Assembly (NCBI GenBank): GCA_002396505.1
Contig: DGYA01000113.1
Coordinates: 1 to 13,980 of the forward strand
Source of the DNA: Cyanobacteria bacterium UBA5018
Lineage (GTDB): Bacteria > Cyanobacteriota > Cyanobacteriia > PCC-6307 > Cyanobiaceae
DNA length: 13,980 nt
Direction of reading: 5' to 3'
Translations under genes and position numbers: made by a program
Part shown: in pieces, positions 5,148-12,026 of the stretch
Layout of the letters: each line of letters starts with the position of its first letter
Position numbering within the stretch: position 1 is the stretch's first letter
Notes under the pieces: generated by a model
Database searches by the model: none
What the model saw: only the letters and a program-made list of their open reading frames with translations
What the model was told of the DNA's origin: nothing

Positions 5148-6794
5148 CTGCTGCTTGAGCAATCCAGTGAGGCGCTTCATTATCTCCTCAAAGGCCTCGC
5201 CATCATCTTCAATATCCGCTGCTCCCACATAACGGCCCGGCGTGAGCACAAAACCATTTTTCTCGATTTGCTCTAACTTGGCGTTGTAGCAGAAACCAGC
5301 GACATCCTCATAAGCAGAAGACACCTCGCCATCGCCACGCCAGGCGTGAACGGTGTCGCCAATCTTGGCAATATCCTCATCCGTAAGCACTCGTTCCACT
5401 CTGGTCTTCATCGTGCCCAGCTGGCGGGCATCAATGAACAGTGTTTCGCCACGCCGATCACGACCACGCTGGGTCTTGTCATTGGTGAGGAACCACAGGC
5501 AAACAGGAATCTGGGTATTAAGGAATAACTGTCCAGGCAGTGCCACCATCACCTCCACCACATCACCCCGCACCATCGCCTCACGGATCTGCCCCTCGCC
5601 GCTTTGGTTGGAACTCATCGATCCATTGGCCAGCACTACGCCTGCTTCACCACCAGGGCGTAGTTTCCAGAGCATATGTTGCAACCAGGCATAGTTGGCA
5701 TTGCCTACAGGTGGCCTGCCATAAAGCCAGCGTGGGTCACTCTGGTATTTCTCCCCACCCCAATCGGAAATATTGAACGGTGGATTGGCAAGGATATAAT
5801 CAAACTTCTGATCAGGGAACTGATCTCTGGCAAAGGTGTCGGCGGGCTCCTGGCCCAGATTTGCATTCAAGCCCCGAATCGCCAGGTTCATCGCTGCCAA
5901 CCGCCAAGTAGTTGGGTTGCTCTCCTGCCCATAGATCGAGGCATAATCACGCTTGCCCCCATGGGCCTGGATGAATTTCTCGCTCTGAACGAACATTCCA
6001 CCAGACCCGCAACAGGGGTCATAAATTCGACCCTTATGGGGTGCCAGCACAGCAACCAGCGTTTTCACCACATGGGCAGGCGTATAGAACTGACCACCCT
6101 TCTTGCCCTCAGCGCTGGCGAACTGACCGAGGAAGTATTCGTAGACCTCACCCAGCACATCACCTGATCGCTGGTTATCACCAAAGCCAATGGTGGAGAT
6201 CAGATCCACAAGTTCACCCATTCGCCCTGGTTCCAGTTGGGCGGCACCAAACCGCTTATCCAACTTGCCCCGCAGCGTTTGGTTCTCGTTCTCGATGGCA
6301 ACCAGTGCCTTATCGATCAGTTGACCAATATCAGGTTGCTTTGCCTTTGCCCGTAGTGATTCCCAGCGAGCATCCGTAGGCACCCAGAACACGTTCTCCT
6401 GGGTGTAGTAGTCACGGTCTTCCAGTGCTGCCTGGTGATCGACAGGGTCATCACCGATGTAGAAATCAGAGTCAGGGGAACTGACCATCGCCAGCACCTT
6501 CTCCCGATGTTCGGTAAAGGTGTCGGAGATGTATTTGAGGAAGATCAGCCCCAGCACCAGATGCTTGTATTCCGCCGCATCCATCTGGGCACGCAGTTTG
6601 TCGGCACTGGCCCAGAGCACGGCCTTGAAATCCTTGGCGGGTGATTCCTGCTTCGCCCGACCTCGACCTCGCTTCGGTTTCGGTGCCTCTTCTGCCCGAA
6701 CCGATGCCAGCAGGTCATCCAGACCGCCCAGGTCTTCCCCCCCCGTCTCGTCGTCGTCTGGTTCTGGGATGGTGAAGGTCGTTGAGTCGGTCAC
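5076..6794 (-). CDS. hsdM: Type I restriction-modification DNA methyltransferase subunit
   Basis: A 572-residue N6-adenine methyltransferase, modification subunit of a type I RM enzyme. The N-terminal helical domain begins near residue 54 (KAVLWASADKLRAQMDAAEY). The SAM-binding motif I is YDPCCGSGGMF (258-268) and the catalytic motif IV is NPPF (337-340); the substrate-positioning GGQFYTPAHVV lies at 233-243. The first 50 residues are an extra tail, acidic and then basic (KPKRGRGRAK), upstream of the usual start. The start is GTG 6794; the frame is open upstream to 6863 but offers no ATG and no clear Shine-Dalgarno. As first gene of the minus-strand operon it probably has its promoter in 6795-6981. 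Its stop overlaps the hepT-remnant start (ATGA). Confidence 0.95.
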   Translation of the reverse strand: MTDSTTFTIPEPDDDETGGEDLGGLDDLLASVRAEEAPKPKRGRGRAKQESPAKDFKAVLWASADKLRAQMDAAEYKHLVLGLIFLKYISDTFTEHREKVLAMVSSPDSDFYIGDDPVDHQAALEDRDYYTQENVFWVPTDARWESLRAKAKQPDIGQLIDKALVAIENENQTLRGKLDKRFGAAQLEPGRMGELVDLISTIGFGDNQRSGDVLGEVYEYFLGQFASAEGKKGGQFYTPAHVVKTLVAVLAPHKGRIYDPCCGSGGMFVQSEKFIQAHGGKRDYASIYGQESNPTTWRLAAMNLAIRGLNANLGQEPADTFARDQFPDQKFDYILANPPFNISDWGGEKYQSDPRWLYGRPPVGNANYAWLQHMLWKLRPGGEAGVVLANGSMSSNQSGEGQIREAMVRGDVVEVMVALPGQLFLNTQIPVCLWFLTNDKTQRGRDRRGETLFIDARQLGTMKTRVERVLTDEDIAKIGDTVHAWRGDGEVSSAYEDVAGFCYNAKLEQIEKNGFVLTPGRYVGAADIEDDGEAFEEIMKRLTGLLKQQQEEGSKLDAAIARNLAWLGFGAE

Positions 6795-6981
6795 TGGCGC
6801 CTGTTGCCGTGCCCCCAGTGTCGCTGCTGGAGTCGTGTTTTGTCTCCCTTGAGAGCGCCATCAATCGCTATGCAAAATCTGCATGAACAGCAGCTGTAGA
6901 GCACCCACAGCGGCGTTGGGCCAAGGGGTGAGCCAGTAAGGCGAAGCTGCCTTACGCTGAGGTACAGCTCGTTGCCAGCTC
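6795..6981. promoter_or_regulatory. Divergent intergenic region between hsdM and the AbrB-type gene
   Basis: These 187 bases must carry the promoters of both the minus-strand defence operon and the plus-strand antitoxin gene. I see no convincing -35/-10 pair on either strand. The inverted repeat at 6936-6955 is the only ordered element. Confidence 0.5.
6936..6955. promoter_or_regulatory. Inverted repeat, candidate operator of the AbrB-type antitoxin
   Basis: GTAAGGC (6936-6942) and GCCTTAC (6949-6955) are perfect complements with a 6-base spacer, 26 bases before the antitoxin ATG. VapB/MazE antitoxins commonly bind such repeats to repress their own operon. Given the divergent layout, this site could also influence hsdM. 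Function is inferred. Confidence 0.45.
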
Positions 6982-7233
6982 ATGGGCCTTCTCACCGTCA
7001 CGGCCAAGGGCCAGGTCACGCTGCGGCAGGAGTTGCTGCGGCATCTTGGCGTCAAGCCGGGCGAGCAGATCGAGGTGTCCGCCCTTCCCGGCGGGCGGAT
7101 TGAGGTGCGTGCTGCCCAACCATCCGCTTCGATCGAGGGGTTCATCGGCCTGCTGGCCGGCCGCAGCAGCAAGACCGCCAGCCTGGAGGAGATCCAACAG
7201 GCGGCCGCAAAAGGCTGGAGCGGCGAGGCTTGA
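6982..7233 (+). CDS. AbrB/MazE-type antitoxin (SpoVT-AbrB domain)
   Basis: An 83-residue protein. Residues 4-43 form the swapped-hairpin DNA-binding domain, with TVTAKGQVTLRQELLRHLGV leading to KPGEQIEV. The C-terminal half, with FIGLLAGRSSKT and EEIQQAAAKGW, is the toxin-binding tail seen in antitoxins paired with PIN toxins. It overlaps the PIN remnant by TTGA (toxin TTG start, antitoxin TGA stop), the usual vapBC arrangement. The ATG has no clear ribosome binding site. Because the toxin is destroyed, this gene is an orphan that may still regulate the nearby inverted repeat. Confidence 0.85.
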   Translation: MGLLTVTAKGQVTLRQELLRHLGVKPGEQIEVSALPGGRIEVRAAQPSASIEGFIGLLAGRSSKTASLEEIQQAAAKGWSGEA

Positions 7234-7420
7234 ACATCACAGCCGATACCAATGTGCTGGTGCGTGCCCTGCTGGAGGCCGGTGGTGACTTCGCCGATGG
7301 GGTGATCGCCCATCAAGGGCAGTGGCTGGGTGGCGCACCTTTGTGTCCTTTGACCGCCAGGCGGTGGCTCTGCTGCGGGAGCAGGGGGTGGCCACGCAGC
7401 TGTTGCCATCAAGGTTGTAA
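7230..7420 (+). pseudogene. PIN-domain (VapC-type) toxin, internally deleted and frameshifted
   Basis: The TTG start at 7230 gives NITADTNVLVRALLEAGG, the normal first strand with its catalytic Asp, and then jumps directly to DFADGVIAHQGQWLGG, which belongs near the C-terminus of PIN toxins. Roughly 70-80 central residues are missing, an estimate from the usual length of about 130. One base is then lost near 7335: from 7337 the next frame reads TFVSFDRQAVALLREQGVAT plus QLLPSRL and TAA (7418-7420), the expected PIN ending. Two independent lesions make an active toxin very unlikely. Confidence 0.85.
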
Positions 7421-7622
7421 TCGCTCACGGGCTCCGCACGGATCTCCGAACCGATCTCCGAACCCAGGGCGTCGTAGGCGGCGATGGCATTGCGCAACTC
7501 CTGGATAATGTCGGCGGTGCGCTGCGGTTGTGCGCCTGCTCGCTTAGGCGGTCAGGCGCTGCCGGGCTTCGGTTTTAGATGGCGCTTCTGTTTTAGCTAG
7601 CGCCCCGCTTGCTTCTGCTGCG
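7421..7622. other. Gene debris between PIN remnant and LRR-kinase gene
   Basis: On the minus strand about 7440-7530 reads TADIIQELRNAIAAYDALGS followed by EIGSEI, which looks like helical protein sequence, but it has no start and runs into other frames. It overlaps a 12-bp tandem duplication, GATCTCCGAACC twice at about 7441-7464. I cannot name the source gene. The rest (7565-7622) holds two GTTTTAG copies and a short inverted repeat and probably contains the promoter for the next gene. Confidence 0.4.
7581..7604. repeat. Short inverted repeat upstream of the LRR-kinase gene
   Basis: GGCGCT (7581-7586) and AGCGCC (7599-7604) are complementary across 12 bases containing TTTTAG. It lies just before the LRR-kinase start and could be an operator or chance; there is no T tract. 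Confidence 0.25.
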
Positions 7623-8987
7623 GTGAATAGCCCTGCCATTCAAACCATGACGACAACCACCGCTACTCTTGACGCCCTGCGCTCCGGTGAACTGAAGGGG
7701 ATCACACGGCTGGATCTCACCTGTGACCTGCAGGAATTCCCGCGGGAAATCTTCGAGCTGGCCGACAGCCTTGAGGTGCTGAATCTCTCGGGAAATTCGT
7801 TATCCGCGCTTCCGGACGACTTGCCGCGCCTGGGCAAGTTACGGGTGATATTTTGCTCGGAAAATCGCTTTACCCAGCTGCCCGAGGTGCTGTCCTCCTG
7901 CCCTCAGCTTGAGATGGTGGGATTTAAAGCGAACAGCATTCGCGAGGTTGCGGCTGCCGCTATTTCCCCCAGGTTGCGCTGGTTGATCCTCACGGATAAT
8001 CAGGTTTCGACTCTTCCCGACTCAATCGGCAGCTGTACGCGCCTGCAAAAACTGATGTTGGCCGGCAATCAACTGGCGGTTTTGCCGGAGGCGATGCGCG
8101 GCTGCGTTGGGCTTGAGCTGCTGCGGATTTCGGCCAACCGGTTCAAGGTTTTGCCGGAGTGGCTGCTGCAATTACCCCGGTTAACCTGGCTGGCGTTTGG
8201 CGGCAATCCGGTTTCGGCGGCGCCGCGCCCCCCGAGTGCGGCCGTGGCCCGCCTGCAATGGGCTGATATTGAATTGGGTGAAAAACTCGGCGAAGGTGCC
8301 TCGGGAGTGATTCACAAAGCTCACTGGCAGCCGTCGCCGCTGGAGGCCGGGCATCCCGTGGCGGTGAAACTGTTTAAGGGGGCGGTCACCAGTGACGGAT
8401 TTCCCGCAGAAGAAATGGCGGCCTGTTTGGCTGCGGGTAATCACGCTCACTTGATCGGGGTAATTGGTGAACTCACCGGGCACCCCGCCGGCACCAGCGG
8501 CTTGGTGATGCCCTGGGTAGATCCGGAGTTTCGCAATCTGGCCGCCCCGCCCAATCTGGCGACTTGCACCAGGGACATTTACGGGAACGACCAACGTTTC
8601 TCCCTGGCCTTGGTGCTGGATCTAGCCAAGGGCTTGGCCGCTGCCGGTGAGCACCTGCACGCCCGGGGGATTTCGCACGGGGATTTTTACGCGCACAACG
8701 TGCTTTATCAACCTGCGGGCGGCTGCTTTTTGGGGGACTTCGGGGCGGCATCCTTCTACCCGCCTCAGCTAAGTGAAGGCGCCAACCCGTTCGAGGCTCT
8801 GGAGGTGCGCGCCTTCGGTTGTTTGCTTGGCGAATTACTGGAGCGCAGTGAAGCCGAAACTGAACCCGAACAGGACGAGCGCCTGCAATCGTTAAAAGCG
8901 CTGCAACTGCGCTGCATGGCGCCAGTGGCGGCGAGCCGGCCCCGCTTCGCCGAGCTAGTCGCAACGTTGGAAGCGCTGCGACCTTAA
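7623..8987 (+). CDS. Leucine-rich-repeat protein kinase
   Basis: A 454-residue cytosolic protein without signal peptide or membrane helix. Residues about 45-200 hold six or so LRR units of the L-x-x-L-x-L-x-x-N-x-L-x-x-LP type, for example SLEVLNLSGNSLSALPDDL. Residues about 215-454 form a eukaryote-like protein kinase: glycine loop GEGASG (223-228), lysine in VAVK (249), catalytic HGD-x4-N (352-359; HGD replaces HRD), DFG (372-374) and a C-lobe ending near SRPRFAEL. All key catalytic residues are present, so activity is likely; the substrate is unknown. The GTG at 7623 and the ATG at 7647 are both possible starts, neither with a good ribosome binding site. It stands alone, with unrelated neighbours. 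Codons appear somewhat richer in TTA/TTG/GGG than in argJ, hinting at transfer. Confidence 0.9.
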   Translation: MNSPAIQTMTTTTATLDALRSGELKGITRLDLTCDLQEFPREIFELADSLEVLNLSGNSLSALPDDLPRLGKLRVIFCSENRFTQLPEVLSSCPQLEMVGFKANSIREVAAAAISPRLRWLILTDNQVSTLPDSIGSCTRLQKLMLAGNQLAVLPEAMRGCVGLELLRISANRFKVLPEWLLQLPRLTWLAFGGNPVSAAPRPPSAAVARLQWADIELGEKLGEGASGVIHKAHWQPSPLEAGHPVAVKLFKGAVTSDGFPAEEMAACLAAGNHAHLIGVIGELTGHPAGTSGLVMPWVDPEFRNLAAPPNLATCTRDIYGNDQRFSLALVLDLAKGLAAAGEHLHARGISHGDFYAHNVLYQPAGGCFLGDFGAASFYPPQLSEGANPFEALEVRAFGCLLGELLERSEAETEPEQDERLQSLKALQLRCMAPVAASRPRFAELVATLEALRP

Positions 8988-9045
8988 GCCCGCGGTTTGG
9001 GCCTTGGCGGCAGGCACCCATAGGTGCAGCGGCTGACCCGCGAGC

Positions 9046-9068
9046 CGCCCGGCAACGGGCGCCGGGCG
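9046..9068 (+). terminator. GC-rich hairpin after the LRR-kinase gene
   Basis: CGCCCGGC (9046-9053) and GCCGGGCG (9061-9068) form a perfect 8-bp stem with a 7-base loop, about 60 bases past the kinase stop. No T tract follows, so it is not a classical intrinsic terminator; it may protect the 3' end or assist termination. Confidence 0.35.
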
Positions 9069-9101
9069 CCATGATCTAACGAAACCGCCGGGCCAGCCGC
9101 C

Positions 9102-9302
9102 TTGACCCTGCCGCAGGACCCGCCGGGGACGGCCGCCAACCGTTTCCCCCTCCCGTCAGAATTCATATCCGCTGGGGCCGCTGCACAAACGCAGCCTGCC
9201 GAACAGCCCGGCGCTGATCCCCTGTTGTGCGGCCACTGCGGTCGCACCGCCAGCAACGGTATCTCCTGCCAAGGGTTCTGCGTTGCCGACTCGGGCTATT
9301 GA
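9102..9302 (+). CDS. Small Cys-rich hypothetical protein
   Basis: A 66-codon frame. The first 40 residues are low-complexity (Pro, Ala, Gln), but the end, LLCGHCGRTASNGISCQGFC followed by VADSGY, has four cysteines in a C-x2-C-x10-C-x3-C pattern suggesting a small metal-binding knuckle. I have a vague impression of similar short proteins in Synechococcus-like genomes but cannot confirm it. The only start in frame is TTG 9102; there is no ribosome binding site. It converges on the Rieske gene, ending 28 bases before that gene's stop. Function unknown. Confidence 0.5.
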   Translation: MTLPQDPPGTAANRFPLPSEFISAGAAAQTQPAEQPGADPLLCGHCGRTASNGISCQGFCVADSGY

Positions 9303-9330
9303 GCCAGGAGGCCCCCGGAAACCTGCCCGC

Positions 9331-10662
9331 TCAGCTGCGGTTGCGGGGCGGCAGGGGTGAGCCAAAACGCAGGGCCTGGCGCCAACGGCCGGCTTGCAGC
9401 CAGGCGCCGGTGGCCACCAGGGCCAGGGCCATAGCTGCCGCCCCTGCAGCGGTGGGCCCCCACCAGGCGGCGGCCACCAGGGCCAGGGCCGCCGCCGGCA
9501 CCGAGCCCAGGCGCAGCACCGCCAGGCGCCGGTCGGCGCTGAGGCAGCTGTGGCAGTGGCGGGGGTGGGTATCAAACCGCTCCAGCAGCGGTAGTTCGTT
9601 GAGTCGCTCCGGCAGGGGCGCCCCAGGGAAGGGGCCGCCGCCCACCAGCTCCACCCAGTCGTGCAGGGCGCTCACGTAAATATCGGAGCGGGTGGCCAGG
9701 TAGCAGGCCCGGGCAAGGGCGGTGCCACCACCTTGCGCCTCCAGCAGCCGCTCCTCCAGCACCCGCTCCTGCCAGTGCAGGAACAGCTGATCGTCTTCCA
9801 GCACCACGTGGTTGCCGAGGTGTTGCAACCACTCGGGCCGCAGCTTCAGCAGCCGACCCGGCCAGGGGGACCCGAAGAAAAAGGGCAGCCGCACGAACAG
9901 CCGGCAGGCGCCGCGGCGGATCGGGGTGGCATAGACCACCGTCTGGAAGCGGGCGCCCGCCTTGGTGGTGAGGTCGTGGATCATCAGGCCGGGGCCCGTG
10001 AACTCGGTGGTCTGGCTGCCGAGGCTGCCGCGGCGGGGCCCCTCCCGCCAAAGGCCGCTAAAACCCGCCGCCCCGCTGGCGGTGAGCTCCAGGGCCACCG
10101 GCCCGGCCGTCTCCCGCTTGCCCACGGTGGCGTGGTGGGTGAAGGGCACATGGCTCACATCGAGCACGTTCTCCAGCAGGGTGAGGGCGTCGTAGGGCAG
10201 ATCGCGGAAGGAGTCCTGCACGGTCCAGGCGGATGGGTTTTCCTCCAGCACGGGCACCAGGGGCAGGGGCACGGCTGCCGCCTCGGCGGGATCGCCACTG
10301 AACACAAACAGCAGCCCCTGGGCCTCGGCGGTGGCGTAGGGCCGGCATTGGCTGCGCCGGGTATCGATGCTGGCGCCGGGATCCGCCTGGGGGATGGCCG
10401 TGCAGCGCCCCTCACCGTTAAAGCACCAGCCGTGGTAGGGGCACTCCAGCTCGCCCTGGCCGTTGATGCGCCCCTGGGAGAGGGGCACCAGCCGGTGGGG
10501 GCAGACGTCGGCGAAGGCCCGCCAGCGCCCGACCTTGCTGTCGTACCAGAGCACCAGATCCTCCGCCAGCAGCGTGAAGGCGCTGGGACGGTCCGGCTGC
10601 AGATCCTTGAGGAAGGCCACCGGGTACCAGCTGCGGCGCCAGATCGAATCTTCTGCAGGCAT
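9331..10662 (-). CDS. Rieske non-heme iron oxygenase of the pheophorbide a oxygenase/TIC55/LLS1 family
   Basis: A 443-residue oxygenase. The Rieske [2Fe-2S] ligands are C-P-H (C54, H56) and C-P-Y-H (C74, H77). The mononuclear iron site is N165-x2-D168-x2-H171-x4-H176 in ENVLDVSHVPFTHH. The C-terminus carries CHSC (370-373), the C-x2-C redox motif of the PAO/PTC52/TIC55 group, then two hydrophobic helices (about 387-422) that would anchor it in a membrane. Plant relatives act in chlorophyll breakdown or chloroplast redox control and take electrons from ferredoxin; the cyanobacterial substrate is generally unknown, so none is assigned. The ATG 10662 has no clear ribosome binding site. It is monocistronic by layout. 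Confidence 0.93.
   Translation of the reverse strand: MPAEDSIWRRSWYPVAFLKDLQPDRPSAFTLLAEDLVLWYDSKVGRWRAFADVCPHRLVPLSQGRINGQGELECPYHGWCFNGEGRCTAIPQADPGASIDTRRSQCRPYATAEAQGLLFVFSGDPAEAAAVPLPLVPVLEENPSAWTVQDSFRDLPYDALTLLENVLDVSHVPFTHHATVGKRETAGPVALELTASGAAGFSGLWREGPRRGSLGSQTTEFTGPGLMIHDLTTKAGARFQTVVYATPIRRGACRLFVRLPFFFGSPWPGRLLKLRPEWLQHLGNHVVLEDDQLFLHWQERVLEERLLEAQGGGTALARACYLATRSDIYVSALHDWVELVGGGPFPGAPLPERLNELPLLERFDTHPRHCHSCLSADRRLAVLRLGSVPAAALALVAAAWWGPTAAGAAAMALALVATGAWLQAGRWRQALRFGSPLPPRNRS
9412..9490. repeat. Two 19-bp direct repeats in the membrane-anchor codons of the Rieske gene
   Basis: GGCCACCAGGGCCAGGGCC occurs at 9412-9430 and 9472-9490, exactly 60 bases apart. Each encodes ALALVA within one of the two C-terminal hydrophobic helices. 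Either the helices arose by a 60-base duplication or biased codon choice made them alike. Confidence 0.6.
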
Positions 10663-10928
10663 CGCAGCACCAGGGCTTGAAGCTGGATGCTGGCAGGCCC
10701 GTGGGGTTTGTGTCGGTGCAGGCCGCCAAAAAACTCAGCGCTGCCTCGCACCCGCTTGCTGCCAAGCGCCCCGGATTGCGGCGGGGCTTGCGGGCGCTGG
10801 GGCGGGGTTGCCCGGGGGACGCATCAGCGGCCCCGTGAAGAAACGAGAAGGTTTACAGGGAAGTGTGTATCGCTACGACACCTTCTTAAGATTGTCTTTA
10901 GAAATGCGTACGCCCTGCGGTGGATGAC
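10663..10928. other. Non-coding stretch upstream of the Rieske gene
   Basis: No convincing gene. It must contain the minus-strand promoter of the Rieske gene. From 10840 on it is clearly richer in A/T than the flanks, as expected for a plus-strand promoter of the tiny ORF at 10929, but no clean -35/-10 pair is visible. Confidence 0.4.
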
Positions 10929-11021
10929 ATGGTTTCTTCTGGTTTGCCGGCCCTGCTGGCTCTTTCCGCCCTAGTGGGCTTGCTGGTGGTTCAGGTGGCC
11001 CTTGGCCTAATCACCAGCTGA
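10929..11021 (+). CDS. Possible 30-residue single-helix membrane protein
   Basis: ATG 10929 to TGA 11019-11021 encodes MVSSGLPALLALSALVGLLV followed by VQVALGLITS, a single uninterrupted hydrophobic helix. Cyanobacteria have many such subunits of photosystems, cytochrome b6f and NDH, but the sequence matches none that I recognise (PsbX, PsbM, PetG, PetL, PetN, PsaM and PsaI were considered). GGTGG about six bases upstream is a weak ribosome binding site. Short hydrophobic frames also arise by chance. Confidence 0.35.
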   Translation: MVSSGLPALLALSALVGLLVVQVALGLITS

Positions 11022-11236
11022 GCCGCCCCGCCTGGGGATAGCTGAATTAGCCCCCTATTCGTTAGCCGTGGCAATCGCACCTTTGCGGCGGCAATATTGC
11101 TTTGCGGCCTACTTGGCGGCCTGCTTGGTGCCCTGCATGATCGCCGATGCCGCAGGGGAAATCTTGCTTTCTGCGAACACAATGCCAAGAAAGCGCAAGC
11201 GACGTTCCATGCTGGTCCAGTCGGCAATTGACACCC
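11022..11236. other. Gap without a supportable gene
   Basis: A frame open from about 11045 to 11235 reads GNRTFAAAILLCGLLGGLLG, a hydrophobic helix, followed by a Cys- and Lys-containing tail, but it has no start codon. It may be a decayed small membrane-protein gene. Nothing else was seen. Confidence 0.3.
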
Positions 11237-11389
11237 ATGCCCCCTGCTCTTCAGCGCTGCAACAACTGTCAAAACTTCAGCGGCTGCCAAGGCAATAGTG
11301 GAATTTGCAGGGTTTGGCAAGTGCTGCTGCCAGCCCAACTGGCATCTATCAACCGCTGCCCTTACTGGACCACTCCAGTGCGCGCCTGA
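11237..11389 (+). CDS. Possible small Cys-rich protein
   Basis: A 50-residue frame with CNNCQNFSGCQGNSGIC (C-x2-C-x5-C-x6-C, residues 8-24) and a fifth Cys in NRCPYW near the end, a spacing that suggests metal or disulfide binding. The frame extends upstream to ATG 11147, but the extension looks unlike protein, so I chose ATG 11237; neither has a ribosome binding site. Family unknown. Confidence 0.4.
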   Translation: MPPALQRCNNCQNFSGCQGNSGICRVWQVLLPAQLASINRCPYWTTPVRA

Positions 11390-11488
11390 GATATGGGAAT
11401 TCTGGCGTACAATTAATAGCCAACGCCCGGCAGAAATGCCCAGCAGGCATGGGCGCCAAATGGGTACAATAATTCAATAATTGAGCGT

Positions 11489-11508
11489 TCAATTGAGCGC
11501 TCAATTGA
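11489..11508. promoter_or_regulatory. Perfect 20-bp palindrome with an extra half-site, candidate operator
   Basis: TCAATTGAGCGCTCAATTGA is perfectly self-complementary. AATTGAGCG is repeated 12 bases upstream (11479-11487), giving three half-sites. A TACAAT lies just before (11465-11470) and another at 11407-11412, resembling -10 boxes. It overlaps the last codons of the small minus-strand ORF. It looks like the binding site of a dimeric repressor; the regulator is unknown. Confidence 0.45.
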
Positions 11509-11668
11509 CTGGCCAGAGCTTGCGATGGGCGGCTAATTTCTGGCCCCGCGAATCAACTTCTTGCATCGTCAGCATCCCCAGCAATTGCCCTAGATCATCG
11601 GAGCAAAGCTCTCCGTCGCAATCCCAGTGCATTGCCGTTAACAAAGGTATATTTTGATAATGATCCAT
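11501..11668 (-). CDS. Possible small hypothetical protein
   Basis: ATG 11668 opens a 55-residue frame, MDHYQNIPLLTAMHWDCDGE continuing to LWPVN, with ordinary soluble-protein composition in a gene-poor stretch. AGG lies six bases upstream, a weak ribosome binding site. A GTG at 11689 would add seven residues. No family recognised; it could be chance. Confidence 0.3.
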   Translation of the reverse strand: MDHYQNIPLLTAMHWDCDGELCSDDLGQLLGMLTMQEVDSRGQKLAAHRKLWPVN

Positions 11669-12026
11669 CCTGGACCTGATGCAAGCCACAATGATGGCAA
11701 GCCAAGGGAGGGCGGAACGGTGGCTTCACACACTTTTAAGCGGAAGAATTCCTTAAGAGCTCCTGGCGTGCCATTCCCGTAGGTTCCCAGCCCGCCTGTT
11801 TATCGATGTAGTGGCTGCAACTTGGATCTTGGCTGCTCTAGGGATATTCTGGAAAACTGCCATTTCGGCGCTCCTGACACCCGAGAACTTTTGCGGCATC
11901 AAAACTCTATTGGCAGTGGCTTCGGTTTTCCAGAGCGTCTCCAGGAAGAATCGCTAGCTAAATATTGCCGGAGCAGGCCAGTCCTGAGCTCAGACCAGTT
12001 TCGCGATCAACTTGTGGAAGGTCAAA
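11669..12026. other. Gene-free stretch between small ORFs and argJ
   Basis: No convincing gene, RNA or hairpin seen. A plus-strand frame from TTG 11822 runs through 12049 into the antisense of argJ; it lacks an ATG, a ribosome binding site and any known motif, so it is not called. There is no obvious terminator for argJ, whose transcript would end in this region. Confidence 0.4.

Noticed and set aside
6861..7412. 183-residue minus-strand frame across the antitoxin/PIN region
   Set aside because: Antisense of an AbrB-type gene and a recognisable PIN remnant; composition is Pro/Ala-rich with no motif.
9661..10680. 339-residue plus-strand frame opposite the Rieske gene
   Set aside because: High-GC antisense frame of Gly/Gln/His-rich composition; the minus strand carries all Rieske and iron ligands.
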